The position numbers and the translations under genes are program-made. A stretch of DNA of 64,000 nt, taken from positions 9,548,001 through 9,612,000 of the forward strand of contig NZ_CP108081.1 in the NCBI RefSeq assembly GCF_036182465.1, given 5' to 3'. Below the pieces are notes generated by a model. That model did no database searches. It saw only the letters and a list, made by a program, of their open reading frames with translations, and had not been told where the DNA came from. Positions within the stretch are counted from its first letter, which is position 1. Each line of letters begins with the position of its first letter. This DNA comes from Streptomyces sp. NBC_00258. Lineage in GTDB: Bacteria; Actinomycetota; Actinomycetes; Streptomycetales; Streptomycetaceae. This document shows positions 16,474-24,638 of the stretch, in pieces.

Positions 16474-17292
16474 GTGGCCGATCTCATCACCGTTGAGGAC
16501 CCAGCCGATCCCCGTCTGCGCGACTACACGGGCCTGACCGACGTGGAGCTGCGCCGCAAGCGAGAACCCGCCGAGGGCCTGTTCATCGCCGAGGGCGAGA
16601 AGGTCATCAGACGGGCCAAGGACGCCGGTTACGAGATGCGCTCGATGCTGCTCTCCGCCAAGTGGGTCGACGTCATGCGCGACGTCATCGACGAGCTCCC
16701 CGCTCCGGTGTACGCGGTCAGCCCGGACCTCGCCGAACAGGTCACCGGCTACCACGTGCACCGAGGCGCCCTCGCCTCCATGCAGCGCAAACCGCTGCCG
16801 ACCCCGGACGACCTGCTCCAGACGGCCCGCCGGGTCGTCGTCATGGAGTCGGTCAACGACCACACCAACATCGGCGCGATCTTCCGCAGCGCCGCCGCCC
16901 TCGGCATGGACGCGGTCCTGCTGTCCCCCGACTGCGCGGACCCGCTCTACCGCCGCTCGGTGAAGGTCTCCATGGGCGCGGTCTTCTCCGTCCCGTACGC
17001 CCGTCTGGACACCTGGCCCAAGGGCCTGGAAACGGTCCGCGAGGCGGGCTTCACCCTCCTCGCCCTCACCCCGGACGAGAAGGCCAAGTCCCTGGACGAG
17101 GCGGCCCCCCACAAGATGGACCGCGTGGCCCTGATGCTCGGCGCGGAGGGCGACGGCCTGTCGACTCAGGCCCTGGTGGCGGCAGACGAATGGGTCCGCA
17201 TCCCGATGGCCCACGGCGTCGACTCCCTGAACGTGGGAGCGGCGGCAGCGGTCGCGTTCTACGCGGTGGCAACGGGCAGACCACAGAGTTAG
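16474..17292 (+). CDS. SpoU-family (SPOUT) tRNA/rRNA 2'-O-methyltransferase
   Basis: RNA ribose 2'-O-methyltransferase of 272 aa. An N-terminal substrate-binding domain (EGLFIAEGEKVIRRA, about residues 35-50) precedes the knotted SPOUT catalytic domain, with motif 1 NIGAIFRSAAALGMDAVLL (from about 132), motif 2 LMLGAEGDGLS and motif 3 IPMAHGVDSLNVGAAAAV. The arginine of NxGxxxR and the late SLN are the catalytic and AdoMet-knot residues of the family. The target nucleotide cannot be read from the sequence. GTG 16474 follows cobA by 64 bases. The downstream repeat carries a hairpin shared with the convergent kinase gene. Confidence 0.88.
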   Translation: MADLITVEDPADPRLRDYTGLTDVELRRKREPAEGLFIAEGEKVIRRAKDAGYEMRSMLLSAKWVDVMRDVIDELPAPVYAVSPDLAEQVTGYHVHRGALASMQRKPLPTPDDLLQTARRVVVMESVNDHTNIGAIFRSAAALGMDAVLLSPDCADPLYRRSVKVSMGAVFSVPYARLDTWPKGLETVREAGFTLLALTPDEKAKSLDEAAPHKMDRVALMLGAEGDGLSTQALVAADEWVRIPMAHGVDSLNVGAAAAVAFYAVATGRPQS

Positions 17293-17293
17293 A

Positions 17294-17354
17294 GGGGCCT
17301 ACGGCCCCGCAAGGGGCGCGGGGAACTGCGCGACCAGCCACAACGCACCCGCAG
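17294..17354 (-). repeat. Intergenic repeat family, copy 2
   Basis: This copy lies in minus orientation (GGGGCGCGGGGAACTGCGCG then ACCAGCCACAACG, 17313-17345), with a separate hairpin GGGGCC/GGCCCC (17294-17299/17303-17308) beside it. It sits between convergent genes, directly after the methyltransferase stop, and fits a two-way terminator. Confidence 0.75.
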
Positions 17355-17368
17355 CCGGCAAAAAACGC

Positions 17369-18640
17369 TCACCCGCCGAGCTGAACCCCGCTCTGTCCGT
17401 ACTCCTGCGCCTGCCGCACATCCCCGCCCGGGCCCCCACGATCAAGCCCTCGGGCAGGCCCTTGGCATCCCTGCGCGGCCGCAATCCCCAACGCCACGAG
17501 CAACGTAACCACCACGAACACGAACAGCCGCTGCCGCAACAACCGCGGATTGGCAGGCCGCCGCCCGGTCCCGGTGGTCCGCGGCCCAGAACGTCCCGCC
17601 CCACTCCGGGGCGGCCCGGACCGACTACCCGTACCGGACCGCGAGGGTGCCGGACGAGCCCCCGACCGCGACGGGCTGCCGTTCCCGCGAGGCGAGGACG
17701 TGCCCTGAGTGCGCCGCTGCGTCCGCTGCTCCGGGTAGCTCTCGGTCAGCCGTCCGGTCGGCCGGTCGGCCTCGGCGGTACGGGGCGCGGGCGGCCGGGC
17801 ATCGCCCATCCCCTGCGCCTCCCGGGCCGCGATCTCCTTCAGCCGGAGCGACAACTGCAGCGTGCTGGGCCGCTCCTCGGGATCCTTCGCCAGACAGGCC
17901 CGTACGAGAGGTGCCAGCGCGTCCGGCACCCCGTGCAGCTGCGCCTCCTCGTGCACGACTCTGTAGAGCATCACTTCGGAACTGCCGTGTCCGAAGGGCG
18001 AGTCCTGGGTCGCCGCGTAGGCCAGCGTGGCCCCGAGGGCGAACACGTCCGTGGCCGGCGTGACCGCCGCGCCCCGCACCTGCTCGGGCGCCAGGAACCC
18101 GGGCGACCCCACCGCCGTACCGACGTGCGTCAGCGTGCTCGCGCCGGTCGCCCAGGCGATGCCGAAGTCGATGATGCGTGGCCCCTTCGGGGACAGCAGG
18201 ATGTTCGAGGGCTTCAGGTCGCGGTGGACGACACCGGCCTCGTGCACGGCGACGAGCCCTTCGGAGAGGGCGGCGCCGACGGCCGCGACCTCGGCCGCGC
18301 AGAGCGGGCCCTCGTCGTTGACCTTGTCGTGCAGCGAGGGGCCCGGCACGTACTGCGTCGCGAACCAGGGCCGGTCCGCTTCCAGATCCGCGGCGACCAG
18401 CCGCGCGGTGCAGCCGCCCCGGATCCGCCGCGCCGCCGACACCTCGCGGGCGAACCGCGACCGGAACTCCTGATCCTCCGCCAGGTCCGGCCGGATCACC
18501 TTCAGCGCGACCCGCTGGCCACGCCGGTCGGAGCCCAGATAGACAACGCCCATCCCGCCCGCGCCGAGCCGTCGGTGAAGCCTGAACGAGCCGACGACAC
18601 GCGGGTCCTCGCGCCTCAGGCGCATCATCGCCATGTCCAT
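17369..18640 (-). CDS. Membrane-anchored serine/threonine protein kinase
   Basis: Hanks-type kinase of 423 aa. The cytoplasmic catalytic domain comes first (about 10-270): glycine loop RRLGAGGMGVVYLG, lysine in VALKVI, catalytic HRDLKPSNILL, DFG as IIDFGIAWA, and the activation-loop end GTAVGSPGFLAPEQV. A Ser/Arg/Pro-rich linker follows, with many RSG repeats, then one transmembrane helix (RLFVFVVVTLLVALGIAAA) and a short Gly/Gln-rich outside tail with no PASTA domains. Start codons are crowded: ATG 18640 is used, while GTG 18670 and ATG 18634 are alternatives. The external signal and substrates are unknown. Confidence 0.9.
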   Translation of the reverse strand: MDMAMMRLRREDPRVVGSFRLHRRLGAGGMGVVYLGSDRRGQRVALKVIRPDLAEDQEFRSRFAREVSAARRIRGGCTARLVAADLEADRPWFATQYVPGPSLHDKVNDEGPLCAAEVAAVGAALSEGLVAVHEAGVVHRDLKPSNILLSPKGPRIIDFGIAWATGASTLTHVGTAVGSPGFLAPEQVRGAAVTPATDVFALGATLAYAATQDSPFGHGSSEVMLYRVVHEEAQLHGVPDALAPLVRACLAKDPEERPSTLQLSLRLKEIAAREAQGMGDARPPAPRTAEADRPTGRLTESYPEQRTQRRTQGTSSPRGNGSPSRSGARPAPSRSGTGSRSGPPRSGAGRSGPRTTGTGRRPANPRLLRQRLFVFVVVTLLVALGIAAAQGCQGPARGLDRGGPGGDVRQAQEYGQSGVQLGG

Positions 18641-18836
18641 CCCCGCTGCCCGGTCCGTTTGACGAGCCACAGCTTACGTTTCCGCGGCCGGGTGCGCGCA
18701 GAGGCCGCGCCCTCACGGCCCGATCGATTGTCAGTGCCGGGTGGGAAACTTGAAAGGTGGTCAGGGGACGGGGGAGCCGGGCGGCGTTGAGCTGCACGGA
18801 TCCCCAACCATCCGTCGCAGAAGGGGGATTGGACCC

Positions 18837-19103
18837 GTGAAGGGTGATCGCGTGGAGATAGTGGTCGACGCCGGTGACACGACGCGTACGTACGAGGTGG
18901 TGGCGAGCCGGGCGGGCCGCCGGGTGGAGACAGCGGTCCGCAGGGGGGTGGTCGAAGTGAGCGAAGTCACCCGCAGCGGATCGGTCGTGCGCACGGCCCG
19001 CTTCATGGCCACCAGGGTGCTCGCCCTCGTCGAGCAGCCGGTCCCGAGGGAGGACAGCTCGGAACAGACCGGACGTCCCCTCCGGGAAACCCCTGAGACC
19101 TAG
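18837..19103 (+). CDS. Conserved small protein of unknown function
   Basis: Small soluble protein of 88 aa. It starts MKGDRVEIVVDAGDTTRTYE and continues with a basic, beta-rich stretch (VVASRAGRRVETAVRRGVVE, VTRSGSVVRTARFMATRVLALVEQP). A GGGGG element lies about ten bases before GTG 18837. It is divergent from the kinase gene, which makes a regulatory partnership possible but unproven. It has no signal peptide or membrane segment, and I recognise no catalytic motif. Confidence 0.7.
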   Translation: MKGDRVEIVVDAGDTTRTYEVVASRAGRRVETAVRRGVVEVSEVTRSGSVVRTARFMATRVLALVEQPVPREDSSEQTGRPLRETPET

Positions 19104-19213
19104 GACCTCTTCTCCACCCAGGGGAGTAGTCCGCAGGTCACCGGTCATCCTCGGGGAGGCCCGGTAATAGGTACGAGGGCATGACGACCCGCACGCCTCT
19201 CCCGCCTAGATTT

Positions 19214-19310
19214 GTTGTCAAGCGGCGGGTGCAGCACTCGTCCCCCGAGGTCAGACACCCGCCGCTGCCAGACAACAGAAGCTTTTCAACAGATCTCGTC
19301 CAAGAGATCT
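19214..19310 (+). promoter_or_regulatory. Structured 5' leader with two inverted repeats
   Basis: Upstream of the 69-aa gene, GTTGTC (19214-19219) and GCGGCGGGTG (19222-19231) pair with CACCCGCCGC (19256-19265) and GACAAC (19271-19276), forming a long stem. A second 7-bp stem, AGATCTC/GAGATCT (19291-19297/19304-19310), lies 27 bases before the start codon. This may be a regulatory leader RNA or an operator region. Confidence 0.4.
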
Positions 19311-19336
19311 CAACCAGAACGGTCAGGAGAGGGACC

Positions 19337-19546
19337 ATGGCGGACACAGCATCGCGGACCATGATCCGCACGCAGGGACGCAGGGCGTACACCGCCGCGT
19401 TCGGTTCCAGCCGGTCCGGCCGACGCCACCCCCTGGTGGCGACGGCCATGGTCCTCCCTCTGGCCACCCTGCTCGTAGTCGTCTTCGGCGGCTGGGAAGC
19501 AGTGGTCACACAGGCGTCGTCCGTGGGCGTGATGCTGGGGCGCTGA
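19337..19546 (+). CDS. Small single-span membrane protein (69 aa)
   Basis: Protein of 69 aa with a basic N-terminal half (many Arg, RTQGRRAYTAAFGSSRSGRR) and one hydrophobic segment (PLVATAMVLPLATLLVVVFGGW), so it is probably a single-span membrane protein with its N-terminus inside. ATG 19337 has AGGAGAGGG upstream. The leader before it is unusually structured and a perfect 15-bp terminator follows, so it looks like an independent expressed unit. Function unknown. Confidence 0.65.
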   Translation: MADTASRTMIRTQGRRAYTAAFGSSRSGRRHPLVATAMVLPLATLLVVVFGGWEAVVTQASSVGVMLGR

Positions 19547-19632
19547 GCGGCGCCCCAGGCCCGGAAGAGCGGTCCGGGCGGGGACATCCGGCCATGAAAC
19601 CCCGTGGGGACGGGGGTGCGGCGGACGGCAAA

Positions 19633-19666
19633 AATGCGGGCGCAGCTGGGGAGCTGCGCCCGCATT
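19633..19666 (+). terminator. Perfect 15-bp terminator hairpin
   Basis: AATGCGGGCGCAGCT (19633-19647) and its exact complement (19652-19666) flank a GGGG loop, followed by GCTGTCTTTT. This is close to an ideal intrinsic terminator for the 69-aa gene upstream. Confidence 0.85.
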
Positions 19667-19815
19667 GCTGTCTTTTGCGCCTAAACCGGCGCCGCTCTCG
19701 CGGACCAAATTGCTCGCCGTCGTGGTTCCTCAATTGATGGTTGCGATCCAAAGGCTGTTTGCCGACTGCGTACGCTCACGGGGGAGTCGGCGCCGTACGA
19801 CCTGAGGGGGACCGA

Positions 19816-20763
19816 GTGACCGCAGACCTGCTGCCCGCGCTCCGGGCGAAGGTGCGGGCCGTCGCTCATCCGGCGGCGGAGGCCTGTGTCTGCGGTACGG
19901 AGACCTCCGTACTGGCCGACCGGCCCGACGGCACCGTCGTCCGGCATGCCGGCACCGTGGCGAAGGCGCACGCCGCCGACACCGACCCCGTTGAGCTCGC
20001 GGCACGGATGGCCGTCTCGGCGCATCCCCGGCTCGACGGTATCCTCCTGCCCCCGCTGAGGCCGGGCGCGGTCGAGTCGCACGGGCGGCCGGTCACCTTC
20101 TGGCCGTACGGCAGTCCCGTGGACCGGGACGACCCCGACGCCGCCCCCTGGGAGGCGGCCGCCACCCTCCTCGCGCGGCTCCACCGGACACCGCAGTCCG
20201 TGCTCCCGCCCGGCATACCCCCCATGCGCGGCCCGGCCAAGGCGGCCCGCGCCATCGCCCGCCTCCACGCGGCAGGCGCTCACCCGGCGGCCGCTCCGGT
20301 CCTGCGGGCCTGGACCGTCCTGCCCGCCTGGGCGAGGGACGAGGCCCCGATGCCGTACGCGCGCACGCTGTGCCACGGTGACCTCCACCTGGGCCAGCTG
20401 GTGAGGACGCGGGGCGGCGACTGGCTGCTCATCGACATCGACGACCTGGGCCTGGGCGAGCCCGCCTGGGACCTGGCCCGCCCCGCGGCCTGGTTCGCCT
20501 GCGGCCTCCTGCCGCCCGACGAGTGGGCCCGCTTCCTCACCGCGTACCAGAAGGCCGGCGGTCCGGCCGTTCCCGCGGACAGCGACCCATGGCCGGCCCT
20601 CGACGTCCCGGCCCGCGCCCTGACCGTGCAGACCGCGGCCCTGGCGATCGCCAAGTCGGTCGCGGCGGAGCGCCCGTTGGACGAGGTGGAAACGTCCGTC
20701 ATCGATGCTTGTGACCGAATGGCCGCACACCCGCCGGAGTTGGCGGGAGAATACGCGACGTAG
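19816..20763 (+). CDS. Aminoglycoside phosphotransferase (APH)-fold kinase
   Basis: Small-molecule kinase of the APH/choline-kinase fold, 315 aa. The catalytic loop is CHGDLHLGQLV (about residues 187-197), with the Brenner-type HGDxHxxQ, and the Mg-binding aspartate lies in LLIDIDDLGLGEPAWDLA (about 205-222). The N-terminal ATP-binding lobe is short and degenerate. GTG 19816 follows CTGAGGGGG. It need not be a resistance gene; this fold also covers trehalose, maltose and metabolite kinases. It precedes the zinc-ribbon gene and has a TACGCT -10-like hexamer about 30 bases upstream. Confidence 0.8.
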   Translation: MTADLLPALRAKVRAVAHPAAEACVCGTETSVLADRPDGTVVRHAGTVAKAHAADTDPVELAARMAVSAHPRLDGILLPPLRPGAVESHGRPVTFWPYGSPVDRDDPDAAPWEAAATLLARLHRTPQSVLPPGIPPMRGPAKAARAIARLHAAGAHPAAAPVLRAWTVLPAWARDEAPMPYARTLCHGDLHLGQLVRTRGGDWLLIDIDDLGLGEPAWDLARPAAWFACGLLPPDEWARFLTAYQKAGGPAVPADSDPWPALDVPARALTVQTAALAIAKSVAAERPLDEVETSVIDACDRMAAHPPELAGEYAT

Positions 20764-20837
20764 GGTGCAACCGACCGAAGCCGGGCGGAGTCTGTCCTGG
20801 CGGAAGCAGTACCGACCGGCGAGGAGTTGAGCCGAGC

Positions 20838-21161
20838 ATGCAGTGTCCGAAGTGTCACGCGCCGATGCACACGTACAACCGCAATGGCGTCCAGATCGAG
20901 CAGTGCAGCGGCTGCCGCGGGATATTTCTCGACTACGGCGAGCTGGAATCGCTGTCCCGCCTGGAGGGCCAGTACTCGCAGCCCGCACCGCCGCCCCCCG
21001 GTGTCCCGCAGGCATATCCGGCCGCGGGCGCCCCGCAGGCGTACCCCGCGGCCCCCGCACCCGCCTGGGGCGCCCCGCACGGCGGTCACGGCGGCCATGG
21101 CGGTCACTACGGCCACAACAAGCGTCAGAAGAGCTTCGGCCACATGCTCTTCTCCTCCTGA
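20838..21161 (+). CDS. TFIIB-type zinc-ribbon protein
   Basis: Protein of 107 aa with an N-terminal zinc ribbon (C3-x2-C6 ... C23-x2-C26: MQCPKC and EQCSGCRGIFLDYGELESL), the classic zf-TFIIB small-protein family. A Pro/Ala/Tyr-rich linker with the repeat PQAYPAA follows, then a His/Gly cluster (GGHGGHGGHYGH) and a basic end (NKRQKSFGHM). The His cluster could bind metal. In this family a nucleic-acid or protein-docking role is usually assumed. It lies 74 bases after the APH-fold gene and ends shortly before the convergent tRNA cluster. Confidence 0.85.
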   Translation: MQCPKCHAPMHTYNRNGVQIEQCSGCRGIFLDYGELESLSRLEGQYSQPAPPPPGVPQAYPAAGAPQAYPAAPAPAWGAPHGGHGGHGGHYGHNKRQKSFGHMLFSS

Positions 21162-21220
21162 CGGACCCGGAGGAACGACGAAGCCCCCGACCGTACGAGA
21201 CGGCCGGGGGCTTCGGCTGG

Positions 21221-21292
21221 TGCGCGATACTGGGATTGAACCAGTGACCTCTTCCGTGTCAGGGAAGCGCTCTCCCGCTGAGCTAATCGCGC
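21221..21292 (-). tRNA. tRNA-Val (GAC), copy 1
   Basis: A 72-base cloverleaf read on the minus strand: acceptor GCGCGAT/ATCGCGC with discriminator A, D-arm TAGCTCAGCGGGAGAGCGC, anticodon stem-loop CTTCCCTGACACGGAAG (anticodon GAC) and T-arm CTGGTTCAATCCCAG. CCA is not encoded. It is last of five tRNAs in the cluster. Confidence 0.95.
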
Positions 21293-21321
21293 AGGTAGGA
21301 CCTGCTGTGGTGCGTAGTGCG

Positions 21322-21393
21322 TGCGCGATACTGGGATTGAACCAGTGACCTCTTCCGTGTCAGGGAAGCGCTCTCCCGCTGAGCTAATCGCGC
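21322..21393 (-). tRNA. tRNA-Val (GAC), copy 2
   Basis: Identical to the neighbouring copy at 21221-21292 over all 72 bases, including the GCGCGAT acceptor stem. The two start 101 bases apart and are a clear tandem duplication. Anticodon GAC. Confidence 0.95.
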
Positions 21394-21429
21394 GGGATCG
21401 GATCTCGCCGAACGTACCGGAAGATCCAG

Positions 21430-21501
21430 TGGACGATACTGGGATTGAACCAGTGACCTCTTCCGTGTCAGGGAAGCGCTCTCCCGCTGAGCTAATCGTC
21501 C
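21430..21501 (-). tRNA. tRNA-Val (GAC), copy 3 with different acceptor stem
   Basis: The body, from D-arm to T-arm, matches the other two Val-GAC copies, but the acceptor stem is GGACGAT/ATCGTCC instead of GCGCGAT/ATCGCGC. Both strands of the stem have changed together, so the stem still pairs. Anticodon GAC; no encoded CCA. Confidence 0.95.
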
Positions 21502-21502
21502 T

Positions 21503-21576
21503 TGGAGGTGGAGACGGGATTTGAACCCGTGTAGACGGCTTTGCAGGCCGTTGCCTCGCCTCTCGGCCACTCCACC
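21503..21576 (-). tRNA. tRNA-Cys (GCA)
   Basis: Acceptor GGTGGAG/CTCCACC, discriminator T and an encoded CCA (21503-21505). The anticodon loop reads CTGCAAA, so the anticodon is GCA. The T-arm is ACGGGTTCAAATCCCGT. It is separated from tRNA-Val copy 3 by a single base. Confidence 0.95.
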
Positions 21577-21615
21577 AGGAGTGCGGGGGTTCGGGAAGAT
21601 CCCCCACTTCCTGCG

Positions 21616-21688
21616 AGCGGACGACCAGGTTCGAACTGGCGACCTCAACCTTGGCAAGGTTGCGCTCTACCAACTGAGCTACGTCCGC
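21616..21688 (-). tRNA. tRNA-Gly (GCC)
   Basis: First tRNA of the cluster in transcription order, 73 bases. Acceptor GCGGACG/CGTCCGC with discriminator T; anticodon loop TTGCCAA, so the anticodon is GCC. T-arm CCAGTTCGAACTGG. CCA is not encoded. Confidence 0.95.
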
Positions 21689-21831
21689 TTGTCGTTTCCG
21701 GTTCGCGTGAGCGTCCCGGCGACGTGTTGAACTCTAGCGGATTCCGGGGCCAGCACAAAAACGCGTTTGTGCAGCGTGCTGCGTTACGCCCGCTCCAGGA
21801 CACGGCCAGGGCACCCGCGGGTCACCCGCCA

Positions 21832-21837
21832 TAGACT
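21832..21837 (+). promoter_or_regulatory. TAGACT -10 element, predicted leaderless start
   Basis: TAGACT fits TANNNT and ends seven bases before GTG 21845, the same spacing as at 3961 for the HAD gene. No ribosome-binding site lies between. No -35 is evident. Confidence 0.5.
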
Positions 21838-21844
21838 CACAGCC

Positions 21845-22900
21845 GTGCACGACCTCCCAGCTCTCGCCCGTTTCGGCAACATCGTCGCGACCGGTCTCCT
21901 CGATGTCACCAGCGACCCGGCGGCCCTGGACTCCAGTGGCTTCTGGGCCGTCAGTGCCGACTTCGAGGGGCGGCTGGTCTGTGCCCGTTTCGCGGACGTA
22001 CGTCGGGAGCCCGTTCCCTCGCCGGTGCCGGGGGAGTGGCGAGGTCCGGCCGTCGGTGACTGGACGTCGTCGCTCGACCGCGCCGCGTACACGGCCGGAG
22101 TGCGGCGCATCCGGGAGCACATCGCGGCCGGCGACGTGTATCAGGCGAACCTCTGCCGTGTCCTGTCCGCGCCGGTCGCGCCCGACGCCGACGTGGACGC
22201 GCTGACCGCTCTGCTGGCGCGCGGCAACCCGGCACCGTATGCCGGAACGATTCGCCTGCCCGGCCACGACGTGGAGATAGCCACCGCGTCTCCCGAGCTC
22301 TTCCTCCGGGTCGGCGGGAGGGTGGTCGAGTCGGGCCCCATCAAGGGCACCGGACGGACCGAGGCGGACCTGCTGGAGAAGGACCGCGCAGAGAACGTGA
22401 TGATCGTGGATCTCGTGCGCAACGACCTGGGCAGGGTGTGTGCCACGGGCAGCGTGACCGTGCCCGACCTGTGCGTCGTCGAGAAGCACCCGGGGCTGGT
22501 CCACCTCGTCTCCACCGTCCGCGGCGAACTGCGCGAGGGCGCCGGCTGGCCCGAACTGCTGGCCGCGGCCTTCCCACCCGGCTCGGTGACCGGAGCGCCG
22601 AAGTCCAGCGCCCTGCGGATCATCGAGGCCCTCGAGACGGCTCCACGGGGCCCGTACTGCGGCGGCATCGGCTGGGTCGACGCGGACCGCCGCACCGGCG
22701 AGCTGGCCGTCGGCATCCGCACCTTCTGGATCGACCGGGCGGAGGGCGTGCTGCGCTTCGGTTCCGGCGCGGGCATCACCTGGGGTTCGGACCCGGAGCG
22801 CGAGTGGGAGGAGACCGAACTGAAAGCCGCGCGACTGCTCGCTGTAGCGTCGGGGGTGTACCCAGGGGCGTACGACGCAAGTGAAGGGACCCACAGGTGA
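21845..22900 (+). CDS. pabB: Chorismate-binding enzyme, PabB-like (aminodeoxychorismate synthase component I)
   Basis: Chorismate-utilising enzyme of 351 aa. It has the C-terminal catalytic half of the anthranilate/aminodeoxychorismate synthase family and a short N-terminus. Diagnostic blocks are ESGPIKGTGRTEADLLEKDRAE (PIKGT at about residue 165, the lysine typical of PabB), IVDLVRNDLGRVC, SVTGAPKSSAL (about 247) and GGIGWVD. With the PabC-like gene that overlaps it, it should make 4-aminobenzoate for folate. No glutaminase (PabA) gene is adjacent. Its start is a GTG with a predicted leaderless promoter. Confidence 0.88.
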   Translation: MHDLPALARFGNIVATGLLDVTSDPAALDSSGFWAVSADFEGRLVCARFADVRREPVPSPVPGEWRGPAVGDWTSSLDRAAYTAGVRRIREHIAAGDVYQANLCRVLSAPVAPDADVDALTALLARGNPAPYAGTIRLPGHDVEIATASPELFLRVGGRVVESGPIKGTGRTEADLLEKDRAENVMIVDLVRNDLGRVCATGSVTVPDLCVVEKHPGLVHLVSTVRGELREGAGWPELLAAAFPPGSVTGAPKSSALRIIEALETAPRGPYCGGIGWVDADRRTGELAVGIRTFWIDRAEGVLRFGSGAGITWGSDPEREWEETELKAARLLAVASGVYPGAYDASEGTHR

Positions 22901-23718
22901 AGCTCTGGCTCGACGGCCGGCTGCAGGACAGCGAGTCGGCCCGTGTCTCCGTCTTCGATCACGGTCTGACCGTGGGCGACGGCGTCTTCGAGACCGCGAA
23001 GTCGGTCGACGGCCGTCCGTTCGCGCTCACCCGCCACCTCGACCGGCTGGCGCGCTCCGCGCGTGGCCTCGGACTGCCCGAGCCCGACCGCGACGAGGTG
23101 CGCCGGGCCTGCGCGGCCGTCCTGGAAGCCAACCCGATGCCGCTCGGCCGACTGCGGATCACGTACACCGGGGGCCACGGCCCGCTCGGCTCCGACCGCG
23201 GGGAGCACGGGCCGACCCTGGTCGTCGCCCTCGGCGAGGCCACCCGGCGCCCGGACTCCACCGCCGTGATCACCGTGCCGTGGACCCGCAACGAGCGCGG
23301 CACGCTCACGGGCCTCAAGACGACCTCGTACGCCGAGAACGTCGTCGCCCTCGCCCGCGCGCGCGAACAGGGCGCGTCCGAGGCGCTGTTCGCGAACACG
23401 GTCGGACAGCTCTGCGAGGGCACGGGCTCCAATGTCTTCGTCGTCCTCGACGGCGAGATCCACACCCCGCCGGTGGCCTCCGGCTGCCTCGCCGGCATCA
23501 CCCGGGCCCTCACCGTCGAGTGGACGGGCGCCAGGGAGACCGACCTGCCGCTGGACGTCCTGGAACGGGCCGACGAGATCTTCCTGACCTCCTCGCTGCG
23601 CGATGTGCAGGCCGTGCACCGGGCCGACGCCCGTGAACTGCCGGGCGCACCGGGCCCGGTGACCGCCAAGGCCATGCGGATCTTCGACGAGCGGGCGGGC
23701 GACGACCTCGATCCCTGA
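22897..23718 (+). CDS. pabC: Class IV aminotransferase, aminodeoxychorismate lyase-like (PabC)
   Basis: PLP enzyme of 273 aa in fold type IV. The PLP lysine is K141 (GLKTTSYAENVV), and FDHGLTVGDGVFET near the N-terminus and EGTGSNVFVV (about residue 170) are the usual lyase/aminotransferase blocks. The GTG overlaps the pabB stop by four bases, so the two are co-translated, which favours 4-amino-4-deoxychorismate lyase over branched-chain or D-amino-acid aminotransferase. Sequence alone does not exclude the latter. Confidence 0.87.
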   Translation: MKLWLDGRLQDSESARVSVFDHGLTVGDGVFETAKSVDGRPFALTRHLDRLARSARGLGLPEPDRDEVRRACAAVLEANPMPLGRLRITYTGGHGPLGSDRGEHGPTLVVALGEATRRPDSTAVITVPWTRNERGTLTGLKTTSYAENVVALARAREQGASEALFANTVGQLCEGTGSNVFVVLDGEIHTPPVASGCLAGITRALTVEWTGARETDLPLDVLERADEIFLTSSLRDVQAVHRADARELPGAPGPVTAKAMRIFDERAGDDLDP

Positions 23719-23776
23719 CAGGACCGACGCCCTCAACCGGATGACGTAGGCCTCGCGGACGGGTACAACACCCCTG

Positions 23777-24601
23777 ATGACCACGACCCTGCGGCCGACC
23801 GAGCCGCTTCAGCGCGACGCCGACGGGGCGCTGTCACGGCACTACACGGTGTGCGTGAACAGCCGTCCCGTCGGCGCGATACACCTCTCCGCCCACTCGC
23901 TCTCCGAGCCGTCCGTCGCCCGCATCCATGACCTCGGCATCGACGAACCGGACCGCGGACGTGGCCGCGGCACCGTGGCCGCGCTCGCCGCGGAAGAGGT
24001 GGCGCGCGGCTGGGGCTGTACGCGGATCGAGGCGTCGGTGCCCGCCACGGCCACGGCCGCACTGCGGCTGGCCACGGCCCTCGGTTACGTGCTGCGCAAC
24101 CGCCAGATGGAGAAGCGGCTCGGCGACACACCGCCCGAACTGCCCGCCGGCAGCCTGGGACGCCCTATGACGGAGGCCGAGTTCGGGCCCTGGGAGGAGC
24201 GGGCGAAGGAGGAGTACACCAAGGACTGGATCACCCGCGGAGTGCCCGAGGCCGAGGCCCGCGCCAAGTCCGAGCTGGACCACGCCACTTCGCTGCCGGA
24301 CGGGATCGGCAGCGCGGGCATGGACTTCAGTGTCCTGGAACACGAGGGGACACCGGTCGGCGTGCTGTGGCTGGGCGCACGCGACGGCTGGTCGTTCGTC
24401 TACGAGGTCGAGGCCGACGAGCGCTGTCGGGGCCGGGGCCACGGCCGTTCGCTGATGCTCCTGGCGGAAGCCCGGACGATCGCCGCCGGACGCCCCGGCA
24501 TCCGCCTGAACGTCTTCGACGGGAACGCCCCGGCCGAGCGGCTCTACGAGTCACTCGGCTACGAGACGACCATCCATCACCTCTACAAGAACCTGCTGTA
24601 G
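23777..24601 (+). CDS. Double-GNAT acetyltransferase
   Basis: Protein of 274 aa with two GNAT domains in tandem. The first (about 25-115) has HDLGIDEPDRGRGRGTVAAL as its acetyl-CoA loop; the second (about 160-274) has EVEADERCRGRGHGRSLMLL and the late NVFDGNAPAERLYESLGYE. Only the second keeps the complete motif B, so the first may be structural or regulatory, as in MshD-like proteins. The mycothiol enzyme MshD has this layout, but no cys-ligase or mycothiol gene is nearby and I do not assign that function. Confidence 0.82.
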   Translation: MTTTLRPTEPLQRDADGALSRHYTVCVNSRPVGAIHLSAHSLSEPSVARIHDLGIDEPDRGRGRGTVAALAAEEVARGWGCTRIEASVPATATAALRLATALGYVLRNRQMEKRLGDTPPELPAGSLGRPMTEAEFGPWEERAKEEYTKDWITRGVPEAEARAKSELDHATSLPDGIGSAGMDFSVLEHEGTPVGVLWLGARDGWSFVYEVEADERCRGRGHGRSLMLLAEARTIAAGRPGIRLNVFDGNAPAERLYESLGYETTIHHLYKNLL

Positions 24602-24638
24602 CTGCACCTGTGCCTGTAGGGGGCCGCGGGCGCGGCGG

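Noticed and set aside
19816..20763. Aminoglycoside resistance gene
   Set aside because: Only the general APH fold is visible. The N-lobe is degenerate and the context is housekeeping, so resistance is not claimed.
21221..21688. tRNA cluster as the attachment site of an integrated element
   Set aside because: There is no integrase, no excisionase and no second copy of a tRNA 3' end that would mark the far border; flanking genes are core.
23777..24601. Mycothiol synthase MshD
   Set aside because: The double-GNAT layout fits, but the diagnostic context and sequence blocks that I would expect are not visible; it is left as an unassigned double GNAT.
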